Shown here: positions 17,341-25,770 of the stretch, piece by piece
How positions within the stretch are numbered: the stretch's first letter is position 1
How the letters are laid out: each line of letters starts with the position of its first letter
From: a bacterium
Lineage (GTDB): Bacteria > SZUA-182 > DTGQ01
NCBI GenBank assembly: GCA_040755755.1
Contig: JBFLZW010000001.1
Span: forward strand, 186,001-250,000
DNA: 64,000 nt
Direction: 5' to 3'
Made by a program: the position numbers and the translations under genes
Notes under the pieces: generated by a model
Told to the model about the DNA's origin: nothing
Database searches by the model: none
Seen by the model: the letters and a program-made list of their open reading frames with translations, nothing else

Positions 17341-20103
17341 ATGAATGACATAAGGACAGGAAGGTCGGCATTTTTCAACCAGGGCATGCGTGTTCTGATC
17401 ATGATCATGGGAGCACTGATCATTCAGGCAGTCTGCATTTTCAACTCCTCCGGCGACTTTGTCAGCAGGGCTGAAGGGGCGGACAGCGGTTCCTGGGAAA
17501 TCCAGTCTCCCCAGATGAATGCAAACTGGCTGAATGATATCTGGGCCACCTCTGACAGCAACGTCTTTGCAGTGGGCTTTGGGATGAATGGAGCAGTTAT
17601 CGGGCATTACGACGGCCAATCCTGGAAAACCATGGAGGCATATCTTCTGGAAGAGCAGGCAGCGGAATTGACGGGCATATGGGGAAGTTCCGCACAGGAT
17701 ATCTTTGCCGTTGGCGGCACTACGGGTCAGGAGGATGGCCAGACTCTCATCTATCACTATAATGGAGCTGCCTGGTCGATAATGAATGCTCCTTTTTCCG
17801 GGTGTCTGCTCGATGTCTGGGGAAGCGGACCGGGCGATGTTTTTGCTGTCGGCATCGCGGGCCTTGTTCTCCACTGGAACGGAATATCCTGGACTGAAAT
17901 GAGCCTGAGTCAGGCCATCGGTGCCGCAGACCCCCTGCCTGACCTCCAGAGCGTCTGGGGGAATGGGCCTGATAACGTATTTGCCGTTGGCATTTATTTG
18001 GACGCCGGCACCCAGCAGCCGGTATCTACCATCCTGCATTACCAGAACGGCCACTGGACCCTGATGCTGGAAATACCTTCAGTCTGCCTCTACGATATCT
18101 GGGGAGCACCGGGAGGAGATATCTGGGCTGCAGGCGATCGCATTTTCCGGTACCGCAACAGTGTCTGGCAGGATGTAACACCAGATGATCTTCAGGAATT
18201 TTGCCTGAATAAGATTGCCGGAAGGTCCGCCAGTGACTTCATAGCTGTGGGAATAGCTGACCTGGCCGGAGAGAAAGGAGTCATACTCCGTTGCGACGGC
18301 CAGACCTGGAGACATGCCGAAGGCCTGGTCGCACCCGGCTACCTCTGTTCAGCCTGGGTCGGTCAGGATGGCAAAATCCTGGTGGTCGGCGGAAACTTCC
18401 TGTACGATTACCCCAGCCTGGGAATTGTCCTGGCCTACGACGGGACTTCCTGGTCCAGCCAATCGGCACGGGCATATGAGGGAACCTGCCTTCAGGTCTG
18501 GGCTGCCAACAGCCAGAACGCCTTTGTAGTAGGTGGACATCCATCCCCGATGACCGAGGAAATGGCCAGGGTTTTTATTGCCCGCTATGACGGTCACACC
18601 TGGACTCCCCTTGACGTGCCGGAACAAGGCGTTCTCTTCGATATCTGGGGCAGCGCCGGCCAGGAATTGTTCGCGGTAGGGGGGAACTGGTGGAAAGACG
18701 ATAATGACCAGACAATTACCGAATCCCTGATCCTGCACAGCACGAATGGCACTGACTGGACCAGAATGCCGGATTCTCCGGGGATCGAAGATATCCTTGA
18801 AGGTGTCTGGGGCTCTTCCTCAAGTGATGTTTATGCAGTCGGAAACAGCATCTACCACTATAATGGATCGGGATGGTCGAAAATGAGCTCGCCCCCCGCC
18901 GGAAGACTCCGGGGAATCTGGGGATGCGATTCCCTCAATGTATTTGCTGTCGGAGACTGGTCGGAAATCGGGGGACAACGGGCAACCATTTTACGCTATA
19001 ATGGCCAGACGTGGTCAGCCATGAGCCATAATATCCAGGATAACCTGTTCAGGGTCTGGTGCAGCTCACCCTCCCATGTTTTTGCTGTCGGAGAAAACCA
19101 TATCTATCATTATAACGGCACAGGCTGGTCCACCATGGATTGTCCGGCTGTCAGCGGATATTATGACATCTGGGGAACATCGGCAAATGATGTCTATGCC
19201 ACCTACGATGTAGCTACCGAAAGACAGTCAGCCAATGGTTCAACCGGTGTTTATTATCAGTGCGGAATACTTCATTATAATGGACAATCCTGGCAGGACG
19301 AAGGTTTTCTCCCCGCCTGCGGACCCCTTTTCGGGATCGGAGGAACTTCCGCCCGGAACCTCTTTGTAGCCGGTGAGCTGGGAACCATCCTCCACCGGGA
19401 AACCCAGGGGCCGGCCAGCATGCAGAAGATCCCCTTGCGGCAGGGATGGAATCTGATCAGCTTTCAGGTCAATGTCTGTATGCACAGCCAGCAGCAGCCA
19501 CCTTCGGATATATTCTTCCCGCCGGGAATTGAATTTCGCCGCACGGGTGATCTGTGCACCTGGCTTTCAGACAGGACCAACTCTCCGATCCGGGATGCGG
19601 CCGATCCGACCCAGGCAGGCGACTGGCAGCGGATTACCTCTTTCGATAATAGAGCGCACCTTTTGGATAAAAGTGCGCCAGCCATTTTCAATAACCTGAC
19701 GTATATCTCGGCAGGGTATGGTTATTGGATCAAAATGAACAAACCGGGATACCTCGTCCTGACCGGCACTCCGCTTCCCTCATCTGCATCCCTGCCTCTT
19801 CAGAAGGGATGGAACCTGGTGGGAGCCGTTTCTCCCGATTCCTGTTACTACCAGGGGGCGGTGCCTCCCTGCCCCCTGCAGGAAACACCATCGGTAAACT
19901 TTATCCCGGTAGCCGGTCCGGTCATTCCGGAGCTTTTCTCTTCAATTACCGGAAAATATCTCCGGGTAACCAGTTTTGACTGTAAGGGGGGCAAGGTCTA
20001 TGATCCCTATGCAGATCCCATTTTCTGCAACCTGAAATATTTTGCTCCAGGATGCGGCTACTGGATAAAAATGTCCGAAGAGGCGTATCTTACTCTTCCC
20101 TGA
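17341..20103 (+). CDS. Secreted repeat protein, probable double seven-bladed beta-propeller, with two C-terminal GWNLIS modules
   Basis: The ATG at 17341 has GAGG six bases upstream; an in-frame ATG at 17329 is the alternative. A signal peptide is followed by about 14 repeats of 40-60 residues, each with a DIWGSSxxDVFAVG-type strand and then HYNGxxWxxM. The number fits two seven-bladed propellers, which is inference. The C-terminal 230 residues contain two modules that begin GWNLISF or GWNLVGA and end GYWIKM, a pair found at the end of many secreted proteins of environmental bacteria. It follows the PKD protein after 103 bases on the same strand, so the two may be expressed together as surface components. 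No catalytic residues were seen. Confidence 0.8.
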   Translation: MNDIRTGRSAFFNQGMRVLIMIMGALIIQAVCIFNSSGDFVSRAEGADSGSWEIQSPQMNANWLNDIWATSDSNVFAVGFGMNGAVIGHYDGQSWKTMEAYLLEEQAAELTGIWGSSAQDIFAVGGTTGQEDGQTLIYHYNGAAWSIMNAPFSGCLLDVWGSGPGDVFAVGIAGLVLHWNGISWTEMSLSQAIGAADPLPDLQSVWGNGPDNVFAVGIYLDAGTQQPVSTILHYQNGHWTLMLEIPSVCLYDIWGAPGGDIWAAGDRIFRYRNSVWQDVTPDDLQEFCLNKIAGRSASDFIAVGIADLAGEKGVILRCDGQTWRHAEGLVAPGYLCSAWVGQDGKILVVGGNFLYDYPSLGIVLAYDGTSWSSQSARAYEGTCLQVWAANSQNAFVVGGHPSPMTEEMARVFIARYDGHTWTPLDVPEQGVLFDIWGSAGQELFAVGGNWWKDDNDQTITESLILHSTNGTDWTRMPDSPGIEDILEGVWGSSSSDVYAVGNSIYHYNGSGWSKMSSPPAGRLRGIWGCDSLNVFAVGDWSEIGGQRATILRYNGQTWSAMSHNIQDNLFRVWCSSPSHVFAVGENHIYHYNGTGWSTMDCPAVSGYYDIWGTSANDVYATYDVATERQSANGSTGVYYQCGILHYNGQSWQDEGFLPACGPLFGIGGTSARNLFVAGELGTILHRETQGPASMQKIPLRQGWNLISFQVNVCMHSQQQPPSDIFFPPGIEFRRTGDLCTWLSDRTNSPIRDAADPTQAGDWQRITSFDNRAHLLDKSAPAIFNNLTYISAGYGYWIKMNKPGYLVLTGTPLPSSASLPLQKGWNLVGAVSPDSCYYQGAVPPCPLQETPSVNFIPVAGPVIPELFSSITGKYLRVTSFDCKGGKVYDPYADPIFCNLKYFAPGCGYWIKMSEEAYLTLP

Positions 20104-20124
20104 CCTTGCTCTTGATACTCGTGG

Positions 20125-20178
20125 GGGGATTTTGGGGATGGCGCATCATGCCTTCCCCAGAATCCCCGCTTTCTTTTC
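20125..20178 (+). terminator. Intrinsic terminator after the propeller-repeat gene
   Basis: GGGGATTTTGGGGATGGC pairs with GCCTTCCCCAGAATCCCC (small internal mismatches), followed by GCTTTCTTTT. It lies 22 bases after the stop codon. Confidence 0.75.
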
Positions 20179-20337
20179 GAAGCTATCCCTGATTCTGCCG
20201 GTTCCTTCATTCAGCAAGCTGTCAAATACTCAATCGATGTACTAAATTTACGTGAATCTTGACGATTACATTCATAGTCACTTATATGGGATAAATGGCA
20301 TACATCTGATGGCACGCATGTATTTAAGGATAGAAGA

Positions 20338-20417
20338 ATGATCTCCCGCAGAGGCGCAGAGGCGCAGAGAATGACCGAAAATAATATCCTCTGCGTCTCA
20401 GCGTCTCTGCGGGAGAA
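20338..20417. repeat. CTCCCGCAGAGGCGCAGAG foldback element
   Basis: TCTCCCGCAGAGGCGCAGAGGCGCAGAG-type arm (written in parts: CTCCCGCAGAGG, then CGCAGAG twice) is followed by a core of about 27 bases and by CTCTGCGTCTCAGCG and TCTCTGCGGGAGA, the inverse arm. This kind of 7-base arrayed foldback is common between genes in several bacterial phyla. It could fold into a long hairpin in RNA. Confidence 0.85.
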
Positions 20418-20534
20418 ATACAACACTCCCGTGTCGTCTTCCCATAAGAGCGATCATAGTATTGCCATATCCTGAAATATGAGGGTATGGTCTTTAATCT
20501 TGATCTTGTTGGCTGAATTTTTCGGAGGATACCG

Positions 20535-21911
20535 ATGGATACGCAAAATCTCAGGAAAAAAAGAATGACCCTTGCTTTTAACGGAGATCTCCAGCTCATT
20601 CCCAGGCTTGCCGCTTACCGGGATGTAGAAAGCATCTTCGGCAAATTGACTCAGGATATACTGGGAGGGGGCCGGGCATCAATGTATCTGGCCAATATCG
20701 ACTTTGGCCGCATCAAGGAAACCATTACCGAAGCCCATCGTCATGGGATCAAATTTATTTACCTCTTAAACTCCATCTGCCAGTCTAACAGGGAGCTCAC
20801 CCGGGATTACAATACGAGGCTTACCCGGTTCATGGAGAAGATTGTCAATGCCGGTACGGATGAAGTCGTCGTTGCCGCTCCCTATATGTTGAGGCTGACC
20901 AAGGAAAACTTCCCCCATGTCAAGGTCATCATATCGACCTTCTGTCTGATCAATGCCGTAAGCAAGGCCAGAAAATGGGAGGACCTTGGGGCAGACCGGA
21001 TCATGCTGGGCTCTGACATCAACCGGAATTTTCGCGTCATTCGCAAGATCCGGCAGGCGGTCAAATGTGAGATCGAGATCTTCGCCAATAACGTCTGTCA
21101 GAGATACTGCCCCTACAGCGTGCCCCATGTATGTTCCATGGCCCACTCATCATCTTCGGAGGACAAGAGCAAGGGATTCGTCATGGACTATCACTCGTGC
21201 TTATGTGCCCGGACCCGCCTGACAAACCCGGCGGAGTTCATTTCCATGGGCTTCATCCGACCCGAAGATATCCAAACCTACATCGATTTAGGGATCGATG
21301 TCTTCAAAGTGGCAGGACGCACCAGGTCATCTGACTGGCTTTTACGAACTGTCAAGGCTTATTCCGAGGAGAAGTTCGACGGAAATCTGGCCGACCTGAT
21401 CGTTTATCCCTATATCATGAGTAAGGATGAGGGCCTTCTGGCAAATGCCGAACAATGGATTTTGCGGCCCCGGCATGTCAACTTACGGGTTCTCTCCATA
21501 TTCCGCCAAATGGAGAAAAGGAACGGAATAGTCTACATTGACAATCGCAAGCTTGACGGCTTTCTCGATTACTTCAAAAACCACGACTGTGAGGGCTCGA
21601 TTTGCGATGTTGACTGCAAATATTGCAGCACAGTGGCCAAAAAAGCGATCACCTTCGATCAGGAGAAATTAGCCCGGCATATCGAGGATCTGGAAACGCT
21701 GATTCGAATGTTCGAAGATCGAAGCGCTTTCAGGAAAAATCCATTGGGTGTGCAGATCGGGGCCAGTATCTGGCGGCTGCTGGCACCAAGGAAGACCAAC
21801 TTTCGGCAGCACGGCCCCAAAGAGGAGATGTCTGACCGGTTGTTAAAAGTTCTTTTCAATGATACAATGGACCGCAGGGAAAGTCAGAATAAGGAGAGCT
21901 TAAATCCCTAA
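20535..21911 (+). CDS. Peptidase U32-family (UbiU/RlhA-like) protein
   Basis: A 458-residue protein with a TIM-barrel-like opening (LAFNGDLQLIPRL) and the central U32 features: EIFANNVCQRYCPYSVPHVC (about 180-200), a conserved SCLCART, and KVAGRTRSSDWL. A second cysteine group, CDVDCKYC, stands at about 357-364. Members of this family (RlhA, TrhP, UbiU/UbiV) bind an iron-sulfur cluster through four cysteines and carry out oxygen-independent or prephenate-dependent hydroxylation of RNA or ubiquinone precursors. The peptidase label is historical. The substrate cannot be told here. CGGAGGA precedes the ATG. The BtuF-like gene starts 41 bases after its stop and may be co-transcribed. Confidence 0.75.
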   Translation: MDTQNLRKKRMTLAFNGDLQLIPRLAAYRDVESIFGKLTQDILGGGRASMYLANIDFGRIKETITEAHRHGIKFIYLLNSICQSNRELTRDYNTRLTRFMEKIVNAGTDEVVVAAPYMLRLTKENFPHVKVIISTFCLINAVSKARKWEDLGADRIMLGSDINRNFRVIRKIRQAVKCEIEIFANNVCQRYCPYSVPHVCSMAHSSSSEDKSKGFVMDYHSCLCARTRLTNPAEFISMGFIRPEDIQTYIDLGIDVFKVAGRTRSSDWLLRTVKAYSEEKFDGNLADLIVYPYIMSKDEGLLANAEQWILRPRHVNLRVLSIFRQMEKRNGIVYIDNRKLDGFLDYFKNHDCEGSICDVDCKYCSTVAKKAITFDQEKLARHIEDLETLIRMFEDRSAFRKNPLGVQIGASIWRLLAPRKTNFRQHGPKEEMSDRLLKVLFNDTMDRRESQNKESLNP

Positions 21912-21952
21912 CAGAGAATTGCCTATATTGCCCTTATCCCGGATACCCCAGG

Positions 21953-22891
21953 GTGAACCGATATCCTTTTCTTTTGTGGCTGGTTATTGCTATTATGTTG
22001 TTCGATCTTCAGGGGAGTGTCACTCGCTCTGCGATGAGCCCCTCTGCCCCTGCGTCCTTTCCTTTTCAGCTCGTGGATGCCACCGGAGAGTCGGTCTCCT
22101 TCCCCGCCTGCCCTGCAAGGATTATCTCTCTGGCCCCTTCAATCACCGAATGCCTGTTCAGCCTGGGCCTGGATAAAGAAATCATTGGAGTAACCACCTA
22201 CTGCGATTATCCGAAAGAAGCCGGAAAAAAGGAGAAGGTCGGCAGCCTGCTCATCCTGGACACGGAAAAAATCCTTTCACTGACACCCGACCTGATTCTG
22301 GCCATTAAGGAGGGAAACCAGGCAGCACAGGTCTTTCGGCTGCGCAAACTTGGCCTTCGGGTATTTGTCCTGAACCAGGCCAAAGAGCTGGGGCACGTCT
22401 ATCGGGATATCGGGCTCCTGGGCTGCCTGAGCGGCCGGAAGACACAGGCTCAAGAGGTGATCAGGAATATGCGGATCAAAGTACGCGAGGTGGAGCAGGC
22501 CCTTTCATCCGTCAGAAAGAGGCCGCTCTGCTTCTGGCAACTGGGTATCAACCCCCTGATAACAGCCGGGAAGAATACCCTGGCCCATGACCTGATCCGC
22601 TTGGCTGGAGGGGAAAATCTGGCTGGCGGCCAGCAGGGGTACATCCACTACAGCCTGGATGAAGTGATTGCCAGAAACCCTGAGATAATCCTGATGATCG
22701 GCATGGGGGAAGCCCTCCAGGGATACCAGGCTCTGTGGGAGAAGTTTCCTCAGCTTGCGGCCAGAAAAAATGGAAAAATTCTGGCTCTCAATCCCGATCT
22801 GGTCAACCGGGCATCCCCCCGCATCGCCGAAGGCTTAAAGAGCCTGGCAGAGGCTTTGCACCCGCAGGCCTTTGTTTCGCCGGGACGATAG
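21953..22891 (+). CDS. BtuF/FepB-type periplasmic binding protein
   Basis: A 312-residue protein starting at GTG, with a signal peptide to about residue 30 and the helical-backbone metal/cobalamin receptor fold: PARIISLAPSITECLFSLGL, then GVTTYCDYP, then LTPDLILAIKEGN. This is the typical start of cobalamin-, haem- or siderophore-binding proteins of ABC importers. There is no permease or ATPase gene beside it, so it either feeds a transporter elsewhere or is an orphan. No cobalamin riboswitch fits in the 41-base gap upstream. A vitamin B12 ligand is most likely by resemblance to BtuF, but a siderophore is possible. Confidence 0.82.
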   Translation: MNRYPFLLWLVIAIMLFDLQGSVTRSAMSPSAPASFPFQLVDATGESVSFPACPARIISLAPSITECLFSLGLDKEIIGVTTYCDYPKEAGKKEKVGSLLILDTEKILSLTPDLILAIKEGNQAAQVFRLRKLGLRVFVLNQAKELGHVYRDIGLLGCLSGRKTQAQEVIRNMRIKVREVEQALSSVRKRPLCFWQLGINPLITAGKNTLAHDLIRLAGGENLAGGQQGYIHYSLDEVIARNPEIILMIGMGEALQGYQALWEKFPQLAARKNGKILALNPDLVNRASPRIAEGLKSLAEALHPQAFVSPGR

Positions 22892-22906
22892 AACTGCCTG
22901 GGTTCA

Positions 22907-22926
22907 AGGACTTTTAAGGAAGTCCT
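22907..22926. terminator. Short hairpin between convergent genes
   Basis: AGGACTT and AAGTCCT form a 7-bp stem with a 6-base loop in the 42-base space between the convergent BtuF-like and secreted-protein genes. A pyrimidine-rich CCTTCCTCATTT follows on the plus strand. It is weak as a terminator. Confidence 0.4.
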
Positions 22927-22933
22927 CCCTTCC

Positions 22934-23575
22934 TCATTTACACTCAATATGAAGCTCTTTATCCTGTCGGATCTGAGGAGTGTAGCGCACGGCCCGCATG
23001 ATATCCTGAAACCTCCATATCTCCTCATAGCCCAGGACAGCCACGTAATCACCACCCTGCTGGTAAGGATCCCAAAAGTAAACCGAGTAAGTACCCGGTT
23101 CCTTCAGCATCTGATCAAACTTCGGTCCCTCATAATAGCTCTTTCCCCCAAAAGGCTCATAAAAGCTCGTCCGCTCCTGTCCGGGCTCCAGGTTCTTGAC
23201 CACAATCGCTCCCTGCCCCTGGGGGAGAGCAAAAGGCAGGCTATCATACTCCGGCTCCGGCAATCCGGGGCCAACGACGGCAAACCAGGGCAGAAAATTC
23301 TCGTAACCGGAACACTCCGGCACCAGAGATTGGACAAAGACCCTGCTCGGTTCAGGGAGGTTGAAAGTATAGACATCGACATCATCTGAAAAACCGTTTT
23401 CGAATTCCAGCCAGGCATAGACCGCGATTGACTGCTCGATTGATCCCGCTACCCGGAAGGGCTGTTCTTCTGAAAAGTCGGTTTCCTCCAAGTATGGCAC
23501 ATGAGAAAAAGCCTGGCCATAGCAGAAAGAAATTACCACAAAAGCTCCTATCCCTATGAAAAATAACCTCTTCAT
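22934..23575 (-). CDS. Secreted protein of unknown function
   Basis: A 213-residue protein with a clear signal peptide (MKRLFFIGIGAFVVISFCYG, then QAFS). The mature part has DVDVYTFNLPEPSRV, a strand pattern seen in pre-peptidase-type beta-sandwich domains that describe a cell-surface module, then LVPECSGYENFLP and GPGLPEPE. It ends with a GTYSVYFWDPYQQGGDYV strand pair. No catalytic motif is recognised. GAGGAGA lies ten bases before the ATG. Convergent with the BtuF-like gene. I regard it as a beta-rich periplasmic or exported protein. Confidence 0.65.
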   Translation of the reverse strand: MKRLFFIGIGAFVVISFCYGQAFSHVPYLEETDFSEEQPFRVAGSIEQSIAVYAWLEFENGFSDDVDVYTFNLPEPSRVFVQSLVPECSGYENFLPWFAVVGPGLPEPEYDSLPFALPQGQGAIVVKNLEPGQERTSFYEPFGGKSYYEGPKFDQMLKEPGTYSVYFWDPYQQGGDYVAVLGYEEIWRFQDIMRAVRYTPQIRQDKELHIECK

Positions 23576-23701
23576 TCTCTTCTCCTCACTTGCTGGATGT
23601 TCCTGTATCGAGGGATTTCCTAAGAATCCCCTATCTGTCCAGAGAAAAGATTCGGATATTTTCAGGAATGGAAGTACATCAATTGCTTCTGTCTCTGTAA
23701 C

Positions 23702-23850
23702 TGCTCAGGTACAGAGGGACAAAGGCACAAAGGGGGAAAAGAAGATATGATGCATATTGAGCACGGTAATCGGGCAGTTGAGCATCGAATAGCCAAAGGT
23801 AACTTTGTGCCTCCGTGTTCCCCTTCGTGCTCTTCGTGTCCCCCTTCTTA
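23702..23850. repeat. CAGAGGGACAAAGGCACAAAG foldback element
   Basis: One arm contains CTCAGGTACAGAGGGAC and AAAGGCACAAAGG; the other has CTTTGTGCCTCCGTG and CCCTTCGTGCTC. The arms are imperfect inverse copies around a core of about 70 bases. Related to the element at 11303-11338. Confidence 0.7.
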
Positions 23851-23907
23851 ATTCCACCAACACCGAGCAACCCTCAGAATCCAAAACCATAAAAGAAGTA
23901 TCGTAGA

Positions 23908-23939
23908 AGGAGGCAGGCATCCGGCGATGCCTGCCTCCT
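23908..23939 (-). terminator. Intrinsic terminator of the GLYGMG-repeat gene
   Basis: A perfect 14-bp stem (AGGAGGCAGGCATC / GATGCCTGCCTCCT) with a CGGC loop, 35 bases beyond the stop of the minus-strand gene, followed on that strand by a pyrimidine-rich TTCTTTTATGG. Confidence 0.75.
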
Positions 23940-23974
23940 CCTTGAACGGTGGTGATTCACCCTGCTTTACATTA

Positions 23975-24877
23975 TTAAATAATCGGCACGGTGGTCAGTG
24001 TAGGCAGTAACGTAGTTGTAGGCAGCAGAGTAGATGCACCCAGTGTAAGGTCGAAGGTACCATAATCGAGCTTGGTATAAAGCTGATCGGCAATCATCCA
24101 GTCACCGGTCATGGTCGTGTCACTGGTCATCACGCAGTTGAGCTGAAGAACGTAGGTAATCAGGTTGATGACGTCATAATATGTGCCGGTGAGGGTAAAG
24201 GTACCGGTTCCGGGATTCGGGCCGGACACGGTGACAGGCGGAATCTTGTATTGATTAAGAGCCAGGAAAGCAGGGCCGGACAGGGCAAGGGTCACGGGAT
24301 CTTCAACCAGATTAAGCGTCATGAGGCCGCCTTTGAGTTTCAGCAGGCTTAACCAGTAACCGCTCCAGTACCCAGCCTGTTCGGCAGCAATAGCAGTAGC
24401 AGGGGCAGGGGCAGGAGTTGTGGTACTGACAGCCGGGGACGACAGGCCGCCCAACAGCCCGCCTAAAGAGCTCAGGCCAAGGAGTCCGCCAAGGCCGCCC
24501 ATGCCGTACAGGCCACCCAGTCCATAGAGTCCCATGCCGTACAGGCCGCCCAGGCCATACAGACCCATGCCGTAGAGGCCGCCCATCAGGCCATAGAGTC
24601 CCATGCCGTACAGGCCGCCCATACCGTAGAGACCACCCAGGCCATAGAGTCCCATGCCGTAGAGACCACCCAGGCCATACAGACCCATGCCGTAGAGGCC
24701 GCCCATACCATAAAGACCCAAGCCGCCATACAATCCTCCCCAACCCATTCCATACAGTCCGCCGTACATCCCATAGTAAGCATTGCTGTTTTTTACATTA
24801 CCGAAAACGAAGGTGAGGCACAATAAGGAAATAATAAACAACAGACAGAAACGGCTTTTCATTTTTGACAAATACAT
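23975..24877 (-). CDS. Secreted Gly/Leu/Tyr-rich GLYGMG-repeat protein
   Basis: The ATG at 24877 is chosen over one at 24892 because GGAGG lies directly before it, giving 300 residues. A signal peptide (MYLSKMKSRFCLLFIISLL, then CLTFVFG) leads into about 110 residues made almost only of GLYGMG and GLYGLGG units. After a Ser/Thr/Pro linker comes a compact domain of about 125 residues with two probable beta strands (TGTFTLTGTYYDV) that has no recognised family. Gly-Tyr-Leu repeats of this kind resemble silk-, glycine-loop- or amyloid-type self-assembling sequences. An extracellular or outer-membrane structural role is inferred only. The DNA repeats (24470-24780) will tend to expand and contract. 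Confidence 0.78.
   Translation of the reverse strand: MYLSKMKSRFCLLFIISLLCLTFVFGNVKNSNAYYGMYGGLYGMGWGGLYGGLGLYGMGGLYGMGLYGLGGLYGMGLYGLGGLYGMGGLYGMGLYGLMGGLYGMGLYGLGGLYGMGLYGLGGLYGMGGLGGLLGLSSLGGLLGGLSSPAVSTTTPAPAPATAIAAEQAGYWSGYWLSLLKLKGGLMTLNLVEDPVTLALSGPAFLALNQYKIPPVTVSGPNPGTGTFTLTGTYYDVINLITYVLQLNCVMTSDTTMTGDWMIADQLYTKLDYGTFDLTLGASTLLPTTTLLPTLTTVPII
24470..24780 (-). repeat. In-gene tandem repeat encoding GLYGMG/GLYGLGG
   Basis: Units of about 18-39 bases such as GGCCTGTACGGCATGGG recur along the first part of the secreted protein gene with few synonymous changes, indicating recent tandem growth. Confidence 0.85.
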
Positions 24878-25770
24878 TTTTTCCTCCAACATCTCCCATT
24901 CAATCCTAACCCAAGGTAATTAAATAAAAAATGACACACATAACCTCATACTTCTTCCTTGCTCATTTCCCCTTCCGCTTTTCACCTCCTTAAGATTCAC
25001 AAAATAGCGACTCCTTAACGGAGTGCTGCTTCCTGCCAATCAATTCCCCAAAGAAATACCATAAGAGCCGTTACGGCCCGTGATACGGGCCGCAATCGAA
25101 GATGAGCATGGACGCAGGAGCTGGAACTGCTATTGGGAAGCATCAGTAAAACAACTGGACCGCGAGAGAACGTGATTCCTGGTTTCTATCAATATATCAA
25201 CATGGTTCTTGCCTTATACCTGACAGCATTGACTATCGAGCAAAGAAGATGCCAAATGGGTATCAACCTGCAAAACTGGTTGATATCATTGCACTATTGT
25301 TCAACCAATACTATCAATATTGGTGGTTTTTTCTCCTTTTATCCATAAAGATTGAGATCATGAGCGGACATTTCGGGCAGGGTATAAACTTAAAGCACCC
25401 CTGTGTAATACTTATAACACGGGAGATAGAGCGATATCGCGGGCTGCCGGACAGGGAGGTAATAAATATTATACAGGGCTCCATAGAGTATATGGACTTG
25501 AGCCATCGCCGGGCCTGTTACGGGCAATAGAGCTCTGCGGAGGAATCTCATTTTTTATGGAGGCTCAGCCTGAAACCCGGCACATGAACTCCGAAATCTG
25601 ATATGTGAAATAGGTACTAAGTTAGTAGTAAATATTGTAGTGGTTTTACTGCATTCTCTCGATATTGTAGTATGCAAAAGAATACAATAATGAACCCCAA
25701 AAGAGTAAAAATTATCAGGATTCAGGAATTTGGAAGCCCGAAAATGGTTTAACAATCAGGAGGAGGCACC
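24878..25770. other. Gene-poor region of about 0.9 kb upstream of the subtilase
   Basis: Divergent promoters for the GLYGMG protein and the subtilase must lie here. A GGCCCGTGATACGGGCC palindrome is at about 25076-25092, and CCTGTTACGGGCAATAG at 25515. A frame at 25249-25530 shows no ribosome site or known motif. No known riboswitch is recognised. Confidence 0.5.

Larger units (their letters stand above)
20104..20534. other. Intergenic region before the U32-family gene
   Basis: Holds the terminator at 20125-20178 and the foldback repeat at 20338-20417. The rest is AT-rich and should contain the promoter of the following gene. Confidence 0.6.
23576..23974. other. Intergenic region with repeat and terminator
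   Basis: Holds a CAAAGGCACAAAG foldback repeat (23702-23850) and the strong hairpin at 23908-23939. No gene is supported. Confidence 0.6.

Noticed and set aside
25249-25530. Frame of 93 codons upstream of the subtilase
   Set aside because: No ribosome site, unusual composition, no family; likely chance in a gene-poor stretch.
24878-25770. Possible structured RNA in the gap before the subtilase
   Set aside because: Only short palindromes are visible, with no larger conserved layout; cannot be supported without covariation.
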